From NCBI GenBank assembly GCA_903823545.1, contig CAIJTL010001173.1:1-6353 (forward strand): a stretch of 6,353 bases of DNA, written 5' to 3'. Shown one piece after another: positions 1-6,353 of the stretch (position 1 is the stretch's first letter; every line of letters starts with the position of its first letter). Source of the stretch: an uncultured Planctomycetaceae bacterium. Its GTDB lineage: Bacteria; Planctomycetota; Planctomycetia; Planctomycetales; Planctomycetaceae. The translations under genes were made by a program, and so were the position numbers. The notes below the pieces were generated by a model. The model saw only the letters and a program-made list of their open reading frames with translations. It did not search any database and had not been told where the DNA came from.

Positions 1-43
1 AGCCACGAACTCCAAACCCATGATACAAAGCGACTGTGGACAT
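1..43 (-). CDS. N-terminus of a transposase, probably ISL3 family (partial, runs off the left edge)
   Basis: Reading leftward from the ATG at 43-41, the frame gives MSTVALYHGFGVRG and is still open at the window edge. This opening resembles, from memory, the N-terminus of ISL3-family transposases common in planctomycetes (MST-x-LLYHxFGxxGY). Only 14 residues are visible, so the family call is tentative. An AGGAG (58-54 on the minus strand) lies about 10 nt upstream and would serve as ribosome binding site. Two other in-frame ATGs lie upstream, at 73-71 and 103-101, and the frame is closed by a TGA further back. I prefer the ATG at 43 because of the resemblance to the family start. The protein would be the DDE recombinase that moves the element; its catalytic domain is outside the window. 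Confidence 0.5.
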   Translation of the reverse strand, partial: MSTVALYHGFGVRG

Positions 44-102
44 GCTGCGTTGTCTCCTCAAGGAAAGTTTCATCAACTCCCAAGGAGAACGGCATGTCCA
101 CA
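35..102 (-). promoter_or_regulatory. Long hairpin over the transposase ribosome binding site and start codon
   Basis: TGTGGACATGC at 35-45 is a perfect inverted match to GCATGTCCACA at 92-102. Pairing continues inward after a two-base bulge (46-47) with 48-51/88-91, and after a second two-base bulge (52-53) with 54-58/83-87. That makes 20 base pairs around a 24-nt loop (59-82). On the minus-strand RNA the 3' arm contains the AGGAG ribosome binding site and the AUG of the transposase, so both would be paired. In other insertion sequences (IS10, IS50) such structures block translation from transcripts that read in from outside; that role here is inference. A function as a transposase binding site is an alternative. 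Confidence 0.6.
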
Positions 103-126
103 TTCCTCCAACCCAATAGATGCTTC

Positions 127-133
127 AGGCGGA
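127..133 (+). promoter_or_regulatory. Possible ribosome binding site for the truncated hydrolase
   Basis: AGGCGGA lies six bases before the ATG at 140, an acceptable distance for a Shine-Dalgarno sequence although the match is imperfect. An in-frame TGA at 134-136 separates it from any upstream coding sequence. If the insertion cut off the original start, this chance site could still allow translation of the shortened protein. Confidence 0.3.
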
Positions 134-139
134 TGAATC

Positions 140-1039
140 ATGTTTGAGTTGGCGTCGGTTTCCAAGCAATTCACGGCAACTGCGATATTGATCTTACACG
201 AGCGTGGTGCGTTGTCCGTCGACGACGACGTTCGCAAATACTTGCCTGAGTTGCCGGTCTATCGTTCTGGTCCGATTCGTATTCGTGATCTGCTGACTCA
301 TACCTCGGGCCTGCCTGACTACATGAAGTTCGACGACCCGACGGCGCGCCATCGCACGTATTGGGTAAACGAGGACTACGTCGGTGAATTTGAGAGACAG
401 CAGAACAACTTTCCCTTAGGTTTCGCGACGGGACGCAAGTACGAATACAGCAATTCGAATTATCTCTTACTGGGAGTGATCATCGCCCGCGTTTCAAAAA
501 AGTCGTACGGCAAGTTTCTGCACGAAGAAATCTTTGCCCCTGCCGGAATGCGGCACACCTTCGCCTACGAAAGTCCGCAAGCCGTACCACAACCGCCGCC
601 GGACGGTTGCCTGAGGGCCGTTGGTTACCAAGAAGGAAAAGGTCAGCAATGGCGAGCGGGTTGGGGTGCTCCGCCTGCTCGAAACGAGCGATATTTGAGC
701 GTCGGCGACGGCGGCATTTGGTCCAACCTCGAGGACATGGCCGCCTGGGACGCCGCGCAACGTTCCGGCACGTTCTTGAAGCCCGCGACTAGGACTCTTT
801 CGCTTATTCCGACGAAAACGCGAAACGGTAAGCAGAACGATTATGGTTGCGGCTTGGAGCTGGAGTTCAAAAATGGAAAATTGATCGGCTACGGGCACGA
901 CGGCTCTTGGGACGGGTTTCGCACGATCTACTGGCGAGACCTTGAAGCTGATCGTACGGCGGTATTGCTCGGCAATCGCAACGACTTCGACCCTTACGAC
1001 ATCCTGGAGTCGCTCGATGAATTGATTCAGGACGATTAG
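140..1039 (+). CDS. Serine hydrolase of the beta-lactamase/class C family, 5'-truncated
   Basis: The 299-residue frame belongs to the beta-lactamase (PF00144-type) family of serine hydrolases, which includes penicillin-binding-protein-like esterases and D-aminopeptidases. All three active-site motifs are present: SVSK (S6 and K9, in FELASVSKQFTA), YSN (Y103-N105, in KYEYSNSNYLLLG) and the HDG triad equivalent to KTG (H253-G255, in GYGHDGSWDGF). RDLLTHTSGLPDY near residues 49-61 is also typical. Family members normally carry about 40-60 residues, often plus a signal peptide, before the SxxK serine. Here only five remain and an in-frame stop sits just upstream, so the first strands of the fold and any export signal are missing. 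The cause appears to be the adjacent insertion sequence. The rest of the frame is undamaged, suggesting a recent event or retained expression. Substrate unknown; probably non-functional. Confidence 0.85.
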   Translation: MFELASVSKQFTATAILILHERGALSVDDDVRKYLPELPVYRSGPIRIRDLLTHTSGLPDYMKFDDPTARHRTYWVNEDYVGEFERQQNNFPLGFATGRKYEYSNSNYLLLGVIIARVSKKSYGKFLHEEIFAPAGMRHTFAYESPQAVPQPPPDGCLRAVGYQEGKGQQWRAGWGAPPARNERYLSVGDGGIWSNLEDMAAWDAAQRSGTFLKPATRTLSLIPTKTRNGKQNDYGCGLELEFKNGKLIGYGHDGSWDGFRTIYWRDLEADRTAVLLGNRNDFDPYDILESLDELIQDD

Positions 1040-1119
1040 GCGAATTACTGTAGCGGTCATTTGGGGGCGTGCGGCCAACAGATTTTCGTCATCTAGTTCA
1101 TGTCAATCGGGTGCTTTAT

Positions 1120-2304
1120 ATGAAAACAAACCTCTGCGCCATTCTGGTTCTATTCGCATTGTCGGCATCGCCTTTACTCGCCGCCGAGTGGGAGCCGTTC
1201 TGCCTGACCGAACGGATGCTCTTTCCTTCCGCTCTGATCTCCATGGCCACTTACGAATTGCCCGAAGAAGATCAGGACGACTCCGTGTTGGGCGATCAGA
1301 CGGGGCTGATGGGCATCTCAATTGCCGCTCCCAAGAAGGACACCGACGTCGAAGTCACGCTCACTTGTGAGTCGATCATGGAGCCGAGCGTCTTCAAAGG
1401 CAAATTGCCGGCTGGCGGGAAAGAGGACGTTTACCACGTGCTCCCCAAGATCCGCTACAAATATGACGCCTTGGTCGCCAATAAGCAGGCTCGGCCGATC
1501 AACATCTCGATTGCGGTGAAGCTAGGTGGCAAGGATGGCGGAAGTACCAACGAAAACGTGACATTGCGCTCGATCAACGAATGCCCGTTCCGCTTGCTCG
1601 ACCCCGACGACAAAAACGCCCCTGGCGAAGACCTGAGCTACTTATTCGCTGGGTACGTCAACGAAGACCATCCGCTGGTCGACAAGATTCTAAAAGAAGC
1701 ATTGAAGTTGGGCGTGGTAAACGCCTTCACCGGCTACCAATCCGGCGATCCGCTCGAAGTGTACAAGCAGGTCTACGCCGTTTGGCATGCGTTGCAGAAA
1801 GCCGGTATCAAATACAGCGATATCTCGACCACAAGCGGCACGAGCAAGGTTGTGCTGAGCCAGCATGTCCGCCTGTTGGATGATTCCCTCGCCAACGAAC
1901 AAGCCAACTGTGTTGACGGCAGCGTATTGTTCGCATCGGTGCTGCGCAAGATCGGCATCGAACCAAGCCTGGTTCTCGTCCCTGGCCACTGCTATTTGGG
2001 CTTCGTCAGCGACCGGGAAAGCAAGAAACTGATGGGCCTGGAGACGACACTGATCAGTGCCAAGGATTTCAAAGCGGATAACATCCCCGAAGCATTCGCC
2101 AAGGTCGTCAATGAAAAGTTCCACAAGGAGCCATCGTGGGCTTCCTTCAATAATGCCATGGCCGCAGGCACCAGCGACCTGGTCGCCAACGCCAAGAAGT
2201 TCGACACGGAGGAGGAGCCAGCCTACCGGCTGATCCATATCTCCGAAGCGCGCCGTATGGGCGTCTTGCCGATCGGCAGCGCGGTGCAGAAGAAGCCCAA
2301 GTAG
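1120..2304 (+). CDS. Exported protein with a transglutaminase-like Cys/His core, function unknown
   Basis: The start at ATG 1120 is chosen because it opens directly into a signal peptide: Lys-3, a hydrophobic stretch (about residues 5-19), then an Ala-Ala cleavage site before EWEPF, giving 394 residues. An earlier start at 1069 would put 17 polar residues in front of the signal. The segment around residues 257-296 reads ANEQANCVDGSVLF, then RKIGIEP and LVPGHCYLGF. This matches the transglutaminase-like papain fold, with Cys264 as probable nucleophile and His290 as its partner; an acidic residue follows in the LETT motif (Glu308). Such domains act as cysteine peptidases or acyl transferases, and the substrate cannot be told here. 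The first 200 or so mature residues match nothing I recognise. The amine oxidase gene follows after 45 bases, suggesting co-transcription. No strong ribosome binding site is visible. Confidence 0.75.
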   Translation: MKTNLCAILVLFALSASPLLAAEWEPFCLTERMLFPSALISMATYELPEEDQDDSVLGDQTGLMGISIAAPKKDTDVEVTLTCESIMEPSVFKGKLPAGGKEDVYHVLPKIRYKYDALVANKQARPINISIAVKLGGKDGGSTNENVTLRSINECPFRLLDPDDKNAPGEDLSYLFAGYVNEDHPLVDKILKEALKLGVVNAFTGYQSGDPLEVYKQVYAVWHALQKAGIKYSDISTTSGTSKVVLSQHVRLLDDSLANEQANCVDGSVLFASVLRKIGIEPSLVLVPGHCYLGFVSDRESKKLMGLETTLISAKDFKADNIPEAFAKVVNEKFHKEPSWASFNNAMAAGTSDLVANAKKFDTEEEPAYRLIHISEARRMGVLPIGSAVQKKPK

Positions 2305-2349
2305 TTCAGAGTTAGCTCTCGCTTTTCTCTTACCTGGGTGCGTAGCAAG

Positions 2350-3714
2350 ATGACGGACACGTACGATCGTCGCACAATTCTCGCCACTCTGCTGGCGGGT
2401 GCCTGGGCACAAACTTGGAAAGCCCGCGAGGCGTACGGACGCGAAAATGCCGGAAAATGCCTCGTCATCGGTGCCGGGATCTCGGGCCTGGCGGCGGCTC
2501 GCCAGCTCAAGTCCTTCGGCGTGCAAGTCACCGTGCTCGAAGCCCGCGACCGGATCGGCGGTCACGTTTGGACCGATCGTTCGTTGGGCGTGCCGATCGA
2601 TATGGGGGCATCGTGGATTGAGGGTGATCGCGGCAATCCCATCGCTGCGTTGGCCAAAGAATTCAGCATCAAGACGATCATCGATGACGAGGAGTGGGGC
2701 CTCTACGATCATCTTGGGAAGCGAGTCACCGACGTCGCCGTCAAGGAGATTTTCGCCCAACAGGAATTGTTGGGAGATGAAGTCGAGGAGCTCGCGGAGA
2801 ACCTGAAGGTCGATCTCTCTCTGGACGCAGCGGTCCGCCTCGTGTTGAAGGGTGAGAAAGTCGACGATGATGAGAAGCGGTACATCGACCTGTTTGTTGC
2901 CGGTATCGAAAGCGACACCGGTGCGGAGGCCGAAAAACTCTCTGTCAGCTACGGTCGCGACGACAGCGGCTTTAGAGGCGATTCGCATCTTTTCCCGGCC
3001 GGCTACGGCCAAATTGCCGAGAGCCTCGCCCGTGGGCTCGATATCCGTTTGTCGCAACAGGTGGCGAAGATCGAGTATGGCGACATGGGGGTAGCGGTTA
3101 GCACCGAAAACGAGTCCTACCAGGCTGATTGGGCCATAGTCACGCTTCCGCTGGGTGTTCTCAAAAAGGGGAGTGTGCAGTTTGTTCCCCCGTTACCCCA
3201 GCCGAAACAAGACGCCATTGCGCGCCTAGACATGGGCCGATTGGACAAGATCATCCTGAAGTTCCCCAAGGTGTTCTGGCCGCGAAAAGTTACGAACCTC
3301 GCCTATGCTTCGGACGTCAAAGGGGAGTTTGCGCAGTTCCTCAACGGCTGGAAGCTCACCGGCGAACCTGTGCTACTATCACTCGTCGGTGGAAAGTTCG
3401 CCCGACTACTCGAATTGCTGCCTGATGATGAAGTCCAGGCCCGCGCAATGAAGGTGCTACGCAAGATCTTTGGCGACGATATTCCAGACCCTCTCGGCAT
3501 AAGGTACAGCCGCTGGGGCAAAGATCCATTTGCGGGTGGCTGCTATTCGTATGTGCCGCTGGGAGCCACCAGCAACGACTTTGAAGCTTTATCGGAGCCG
3601 ATCTCACCGCTGTTCTTTGCCGGCGAAGCGACCAACCGCGACTACCGTGCCACCGTCCACGGAGCGTTTCTTTCCGGAATTCGGGAAGCCAATCGCATCC
3701 GCAAGTCGACTTGA
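2350..3714 (+). CDS. Tat-exported FAD-dependent amine oxidase (polyamine oxidase/LSD1-like)
   Basis: A flavoprotein predicted to oxidise an amine, producing an aldehyde or imine and hydrogen peroxide. Numbering is from ATG 2350 (454 residues); a GTG at 2338 would add four. The N-terminus has twin arginines (R7, R8 in DRRTILA) and a hydrophobic stretch, a Tat signal suited to exporting a folded FAD enzyme. The dinucleotide-binding fold follows: GAGISG (G41, G43, G46) with Glu64 ending the second strand, then DRIGGH and VPIDMGASWIEG, typical of polyamine oxidases. LDKI holds Lys300, aligned with the conserved catalytic-site lysine of polyamine oxidases and LSD1. The C-terminus has FFAGEAT and TVHGAFLSG (E426, H437), the second FAD-contacting segment. 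The usual GGR is GGH here (His72). The length is normal for the family. The substrate could be a polyamine, a monoamine or an amino acid. Confidence 0.9.
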   Translation: MTDTYDRRTILATLLAGAWAQTWKAREAYGRENAGKCLVIGAGISGLAAARQLKSFGVQVTVLEARDRIGGHVWTDRSLGVPIDMGASWIEGDRGNPIAALAKEFSIKTIIDDEEWGLYDHLGKRVTDVAVKEIFAQQELLGDEVEELAENLKVDLSLDAAVRLVLKGEKVDDDEKRYIDLFVAGIESDTGAEAEKLSVSYGRDDSGFRGDSHLFPAGYGQIAESLARGLDIRLSQQVAKIEYGDMGVAVSTENESYQADWAIVTLPLGVLKKGSVQFVPPLPQPKQDAIARLDMGRLDKIILKFPKVFWPRKVTNLAYASDVKGEFAQFLNGWKLTGEPVLLSLVGGKFARLLELLPDDEVQARAMKVLRKIFGDDIPDPLGIRYSRWGKDPFAGGCYSYVPLGATSNDFEALSEPISPLFFAGEATNRDYRATVHGAFLSGIREANRIRKST

Positions 3715-3999
3715 TTCAATGGGATTCTCAAGTTCACAGACGATACCTCAGAATCGTTCTCCAAAGATTTTGAAAACGGCTTGAGGGAATAGCTTACGGT
3801 CGCCTCGCGCGACGATGGTGGGGGCTGGGCACAAAACCGACGCTGCGAAATCACCGCAGTTGTCGATCGAAAACTCTGCCCGTGTGGTCAAAAAACTCAG
3901 CCGTTCCAAAATCCGCGATGAGCATAGAAGTTGCAAGGCTTTGGAATTACGAATCTCGGATGCCGCAGGCCGCACCGTGGGCTTCGGCGCCGAAGGCTG
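3715..3999. other. Intergenic stretch without a recognisable gene
   Basis: No frame here resembles a known protein. A 5-bp GC-rich stem with a five-base loop lies at 3799-3813 but has no T tract, so it is not a convincing terminator. The stretch separates the amine oxidase from the transposase remnant and probably contains the left breakpoint of that remnant; I could not find a terminal inverted repeat matching the sequence after 4470. Confidence 0.5.
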
Positions 4000-4470
4000 T
4001 GGTTGATCCACCCGGATTTGGCTGAGGCGATCAAAGCCAGCAGAGGCTGGAAGATTTTGGCGGCCATCGTCTGGCTCATCGGGGCCGCCAGCCCGCAAAC
4101 CGGTCAGACCGAGGCCATTCTCGCGCCCGTGCTCAACACGGCGATCATCAACCAGTTCTTCCGCGCGTTGGCACACGATGTTCGCGCCGCCTTGATCTGG
4201 GACGGAGCCAACTTCCATCGCGCTCACGACCTGAAGGTGCCCACCAACATCACCCTGATCCCGCTACCGCCGTACTCACCAGAGCTCAATGGTATCGAAA
4301 ACCTGTGGCACTACCTCCGCAGCCACTGCTGGTCCAGCCGAGCCTACGCCCATTATGACGAACTCTTCGACGCCGAATATGATCATTAACACAGATGTCG
4401 CCTCGACACCGAATTGATCAAATCCATCTGCGCCAAAGATTACATCACAACGCGCACTTATTTTTGGTGA
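4000..4470 (+). pseudogene. IS630-family transposase remnant (C-terminal half, in-frame stop)
   Basis: The frame encodes the C-terminal DDE domain of an IS630-family transposase. WLIGAASPQTGQTEA is followed by IWDGANFHRAHDL and then LPPYSPELNGIENLWHYLRSH, the family hallmark. The Asp codon at 4201 and the Glu codon at 4297 fit the last two catalytic acids; the spacing of 31 intervening residues is close to the usual DD34E. The N-terminal helix-turn-helix region and the first catalytic Asp are missing. A TAA at 4387-4389 stops the frame, but the same frame continues with DTELIKSICAKDYITT, typical of the family's C-terminus, to a TGA at 4468-4470. The Pro usual in ELNPIE is Gly here. This is a decayed, inactive copy. 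Recognisable similarity starts near 4045, and the 5' boundary given is approximate. Confidence 0.85.
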
Positions 4471-4684
4471 TCCGTATAAGTCCTGACTCATCTCACCCAG
4501 ATACCGCTTGGCCAACCACTTCCCAACGCCGTCAACACGCCCGCTGAAACACTCATAGCCCGTGGCTCCCAACCGAATGCAACGCCGTCAACAAAACTGC
4601 GGCGGTTTGCAGGCTATCCACAGACATGAACGCGTACCACTCCGTGAGTCGATCGAGGCTGGGGCAGAATCCTTACGAGTTTTA
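4471..4684. other. Intergenic stretch between convergent genes
   Basis: No supported gene lies here. It lies between the transposase remnant and the 3' end of the minus-strand operon, so a terminator for one or both directions would be expected, but I see no GC-rich hairpin followed by a T tract. It contains a 14-bp direct repeat, listed separately. Confidence 0.45.
4524..4593 (+). repeat. 14-bp direct repeat pair
   Basis: CAACGCCGTCAACA occurs at 4524-4537 and again at 4580-4593, a 56-base period with unrelated sequence between. It lies just downstream of the transposase remnant. Two copies only; it may be debris of an older insertion or a chance duplication. Confidence 0.5.
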
Positions 4685-5098
4685 CTACTGCACTCTGGTT
4701 TCCGAATCAGTCTTGGGCGGCACCCAGTTTTTCATGCCGTCGGTGACTTCTTTGATCTCGCGGATTCGGTCGGCATCGGGGGGCTCATTGGTTCCGAACT
4801 GTACGATCTTCGGTTTCTTTCGCCGAGTGATCTTCAGCTTTGAGACCACTTTGGGTTTGGCAAAGATGCCAAACCACTTCGCCTCTTTCTCGGCGATGGC
4901 CTCCTTCGGCTTTTCTCGAAGCAGCCACATCAGCATGGCCAGCGATAGGAAAATTCCCGCCAAGAGCATCACTGGCTTTTGAGGCTCATTGGCAAACGCC
5001 AACACCACGAAGACACAAAAGACGATCCCCATCAAACAGACAATGCCGGTCGCCAGCCAAGAGACCGCATCGCGTCCACCATCACGGTTACCGGCCAT
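4685..5098 (-). CDS. Small two-helix membrane protein of unknown function
   Basis: From ATG 5098 this encodes 137 residues: a short polar N-terminus (MAGNRDGGRDAVS), a hydrophobic helix at about residues 14-36 (WLATGIVCLMGIVFCVFVV), a second at about 43-62 (VMLLAGIFLSLAMLMWLL), and a basic, lysine-rich tail of about 75 residues including TRRKKPK. Two helices with a strongly positive C-terminal tail suggest both ends face the cytoplasm. I do not recognise a family. An ATG at 5158 in the same frame would add 20 residues and overlap the protease gene by 29 bases; I prefer 5098 because it starts directly before the membrane region and leaves a 31-base gap. The upstream ribosome binding site is weak either way (GGGA close, AAGGTGA further back). 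It is probably co-transcribed with the site-2 protease. Confidence 0.65.
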   Translation of the reverse strand: MAGNRDGGRDAVSWLATGIVCLMGIVFCVFVVLAFANEPQKPVMLLAGIFLSLAMLMWLLREKPKEAIAEKEAKWFGIFAKPKVVSKLKITRRKKPKIVQFGTNEPPDADRIREIKEVTDGMKNWVPPKTDSETRVQ

Positions 5099-5129
5099 GG
5101 TGTTTGTCCCGTGGTCACCTTCTTTGCGA

Positions 5130-6353
5130 TTACTTCGGAGAACCGCCGGTATGCACAAACAGATCGAGGTAAATCACCAAGAGCATCAACCCCAAGACGA
5201 AGGCCATGCCTACGTATGTGGCTGCGACCAAAACTCGCTCGCTGGGACGTTTGCGAGTGACGGCTTCCCAGCACAAGAAAACCATGTGCCCGCCATCGAG
5301 CACCGGGATCGGCAGGAAATTCAGAACGGCCAAATTGATGCTCAGAAAACCCAAGAACAACAACAGCGGACTTAGCCCCTGCGTCGCAAATTGGTGGGCG
5401 ACTTTGGCAATTCCGATCGGTCCGTGGAGTTCTTTATAGGACAACTCACGACGAACCAAATTTCGCAACGTCAGATAGATTTCAACGGCCGTGCTCTTCG
5501 CATGATCGGCTCCCATCGCAAAGGCAGCAGCAAAAGAGCCCGCTTTTTGAATGACCGATTCATCATCGAAGATGAATCCGCGGTCAGGGAAAAAGTGCTG
5601 CGAGTTCGCATCACGAACTGGCTCTAGCTCAACAACATTCGGCTTGTCTTGGCCCGTTACGGTCAGACGCACGTGACGCGAAGGGGTCAACTGCATCATC
5701 CAAAAAGCTTGAGCCCAGATGTTGGGCTGCTTTTCAGTGACTTCGAATTTCAGCGAACCAAATGAAGCGCCGAAGCCATCATCCGGAGTTCCTGGCGGGA
5801 GGAACAATTCGACGGACGTAATTCGGTCATTGGGAACGATCTTTCCGTCCGCAGGGCTTCCCGATTCAACCTTGAGAACTTGCGAAGTGATATGAAATGC
5901 CACACCAATTGACGGAACAGAAAGGGGCGAACCTTTGAGTTCGAATCGATCGGTCCACCCCGAACGATTGCGCGGAGTCAGCTTCGTTGTGAATTCCTTT
6001 TTGGCCCCGCCCACTTCTCGGGTGTAGACGACCTCAACAACTTGGCCATGTTTTTTCTGGAAGTAGTCGGGCAACTCGACCGGATTCAATTCGTTGCCAA
6101 CATCTTGGCCGTCAACTCGAATGATCTTGTCTCCAACGTGCAGGCCCTCGCCATTTTGATCGGCTGGAGAACCTGTTTCCACCGCGCTGATCTTTTCGAT
6201 GTCCATCGACAGTCCAAGAGTCCGAAAGCGATTTGGCGCAACTTTGATGGCGATTCGTTCGGCCTTACCGGACGTTGTACGCTCAATGGTGAATTCCAAC
6301 TCTTCATCACGGCGGTCAATCAAAATGTTCTGCAATTCGGCAAAACTCTTCAC
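5130..6353 (-). CDS. rseP: RseP-type site-2 intramembrane metalloprotease, C-terminal part
   Basis: A zinc metalloprotease of family M50 that cuts membrane-anchored substrates such as anti-sigma factors within the bilayer. The 407 visible residues begin inside a PDZ domain (KSFAELQNIL, typical of its end). Two more PDZ-like domains follow, at about residues 45-125 (AVETGSPAD, GDKIIRVDG) and 148-245 (KVESGSPADG). HGPIGIA (310-316) and a membrane segment at about 327-349 lead into NFLPIPVLDGGH (345-356), the conserved motif whose Asp (codon 5297-5295) is the third zinc ligand. A last membrane helix spans about 374-399. The first visible codon is GTG and is probably internal. The HExxH motif and true start lie beyond the right edge. 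Compared with E. coli RseP, the PDZ region looks longer. Substrate unknown; the name follows family resemblance only. Confidence 0.92.
   Translation of the reverse strand: MKSFAELQNILIDRRDEELEFTIERTTSGKAERIAIKVAPNRFRTLGLSMDIEKISAVETGSPADQNGEGLHVGDKIIRVDGQDVGNELNPVELPDYFQKKHGQVVEVVYTREVGGAKKEFTTKLTPRNRSGWTDRFELKGSPLSVPSIGVAFHITSQVLKVESGSPADGKIVPNDRITSVELFLPPGTPDDGFGASFGSLKFEVTEKQPNIWAQAFWMMQLTPSRHVRLTVTGQDKPNVVELEPVRDANSQHFFPDRGFIFDDESVIQKAGSFAAAFAMGADHAKSTAVEIYLTLRNLVRRELSYKELHGPIGIAKVAHQFATQGLSPLLLFLGFLSINLAVLNFLPIPVLDGGHMVFLCWEAVTRKRPSERVLVAATYVGMAFVLGLMLLVIYLDLFVHTGGSPK

Larger units (their letters stand above)
1..137 (-). mobile_element. End of an insertion sequence (probably ISL3) abutting a truncated hydrolase gene
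   Basis: The transposase start at 43 points away from the hydrolase gene, so the element's upstream end must lie between about 103 and 140. The hydrolase frame becomes recognisable exactly at 140, and an in-frame TGA sits at 134-136. None of the three forward frames of 1-139 encodes the expected hydrolase N-terminus. Together this places the element/host junction near 134-140. The terminal inverted repeat and target duplication cannot be fixed because the other end of the element is outside the window. Confidence 0.4.

Noticed and set aside
35..102. Hairpin as an integron attC recombination site
   Set aside because: The outer arms lack the RYYYAAC and GTTRRRY core sites, there is no integrase or cassette array in view, and the pairing with a transposase start gives a simpler explanation.
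1690..3057. A 455-codon open frame on the minus strand across the transglutaminase-like gene and the amine oxidase
   Set aside because: It lies antisense to two genes with recognisable domains, its translation resembles no protein family, and it spans the intergenic gap between them. It is a product of the codon pattern of the + strand genes.
3799..3813. GTCGC/GCGAC stem as a transcription terminator
   Set aside because: The stem has only five base pairs and is not followed by a T tract.
3748..4227. A 159-codon minus-strand open frame antisense to the transposase remnant
   Set aside because: The + strand carries clear IS630 motifs over the overlapping part, and the rest of the translation matches nothing known.
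4276..4572. Minus-strand 98-codon open frame between the transposase remnant and the membrane-protein gene
   Set aside because: It overlaps the IS630 coding sequence, has no recognisable domain and no ribosome binding site.
4615..4624. CTATCCACA as a DnaA box
   Set aside because: A single nine-base site with one mismatch, with no further boxes or AT-rich segment close by, is expected by chance.

Overview
The window looks like chromosomal DNA of a planctomycete (Pirellulales-like). This is inferred from family-level resemblance of the proteins, the mobile-element debris and weak Shine-Dalgarno signals; no marker gene proves it. It holds three + strand genes, a stretch of transposon debris, and a convergent minus-strand pair. 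Both left-edge and mid-window boundaries are marked by insertion-sequence material.

Left edge (1-139): the 5' end of a minus-strand transposase, probably ISL3 family, whose start region lies in a long hairpin that would pair its ribosome binding site and start codon. The element abuts a serine beta-lactamase-like hydrolase (140-1039). That gene begins almost at its catalytic SxxK motif, so its normal N-terminus appears to have been removed by the insertion.

Centre (1120-3714): two closely spaced + strand genes, probably co-transcribed. The first encodes an exported protein with a transglutaminase-like Cys/His core. The second encodes a flavin-dependent amine oxidase of the polyamine oxidase/LSD1 type with a twin-arginine signal. 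Both products are predicted to act outside the cytoplasm.

3715-4684: a gene-poor stretch with the 3' half of an IS630-family transposase. It lacks its N-terminal half and is interrupted by an in-frame stop. A 14-bp direct repeat lies just beyond it.

Right end (4685-6353, minus strand): the C-terminal two thirds or so of an M50 site-2 (RseP-type) intramembrane protease with PDZ domains, followed closely by a small two-helix membrane protein of unknown function. They are probably co-transcribed. The N-terminus of the protease, with its HExxH zinc motif, lies beyond the right edge.

The most interesting observation is the left-edge hairpin. It resembles the translational self-protection known from other insertion sequences, where a transposase start site is sequestered in read-through transcripts.
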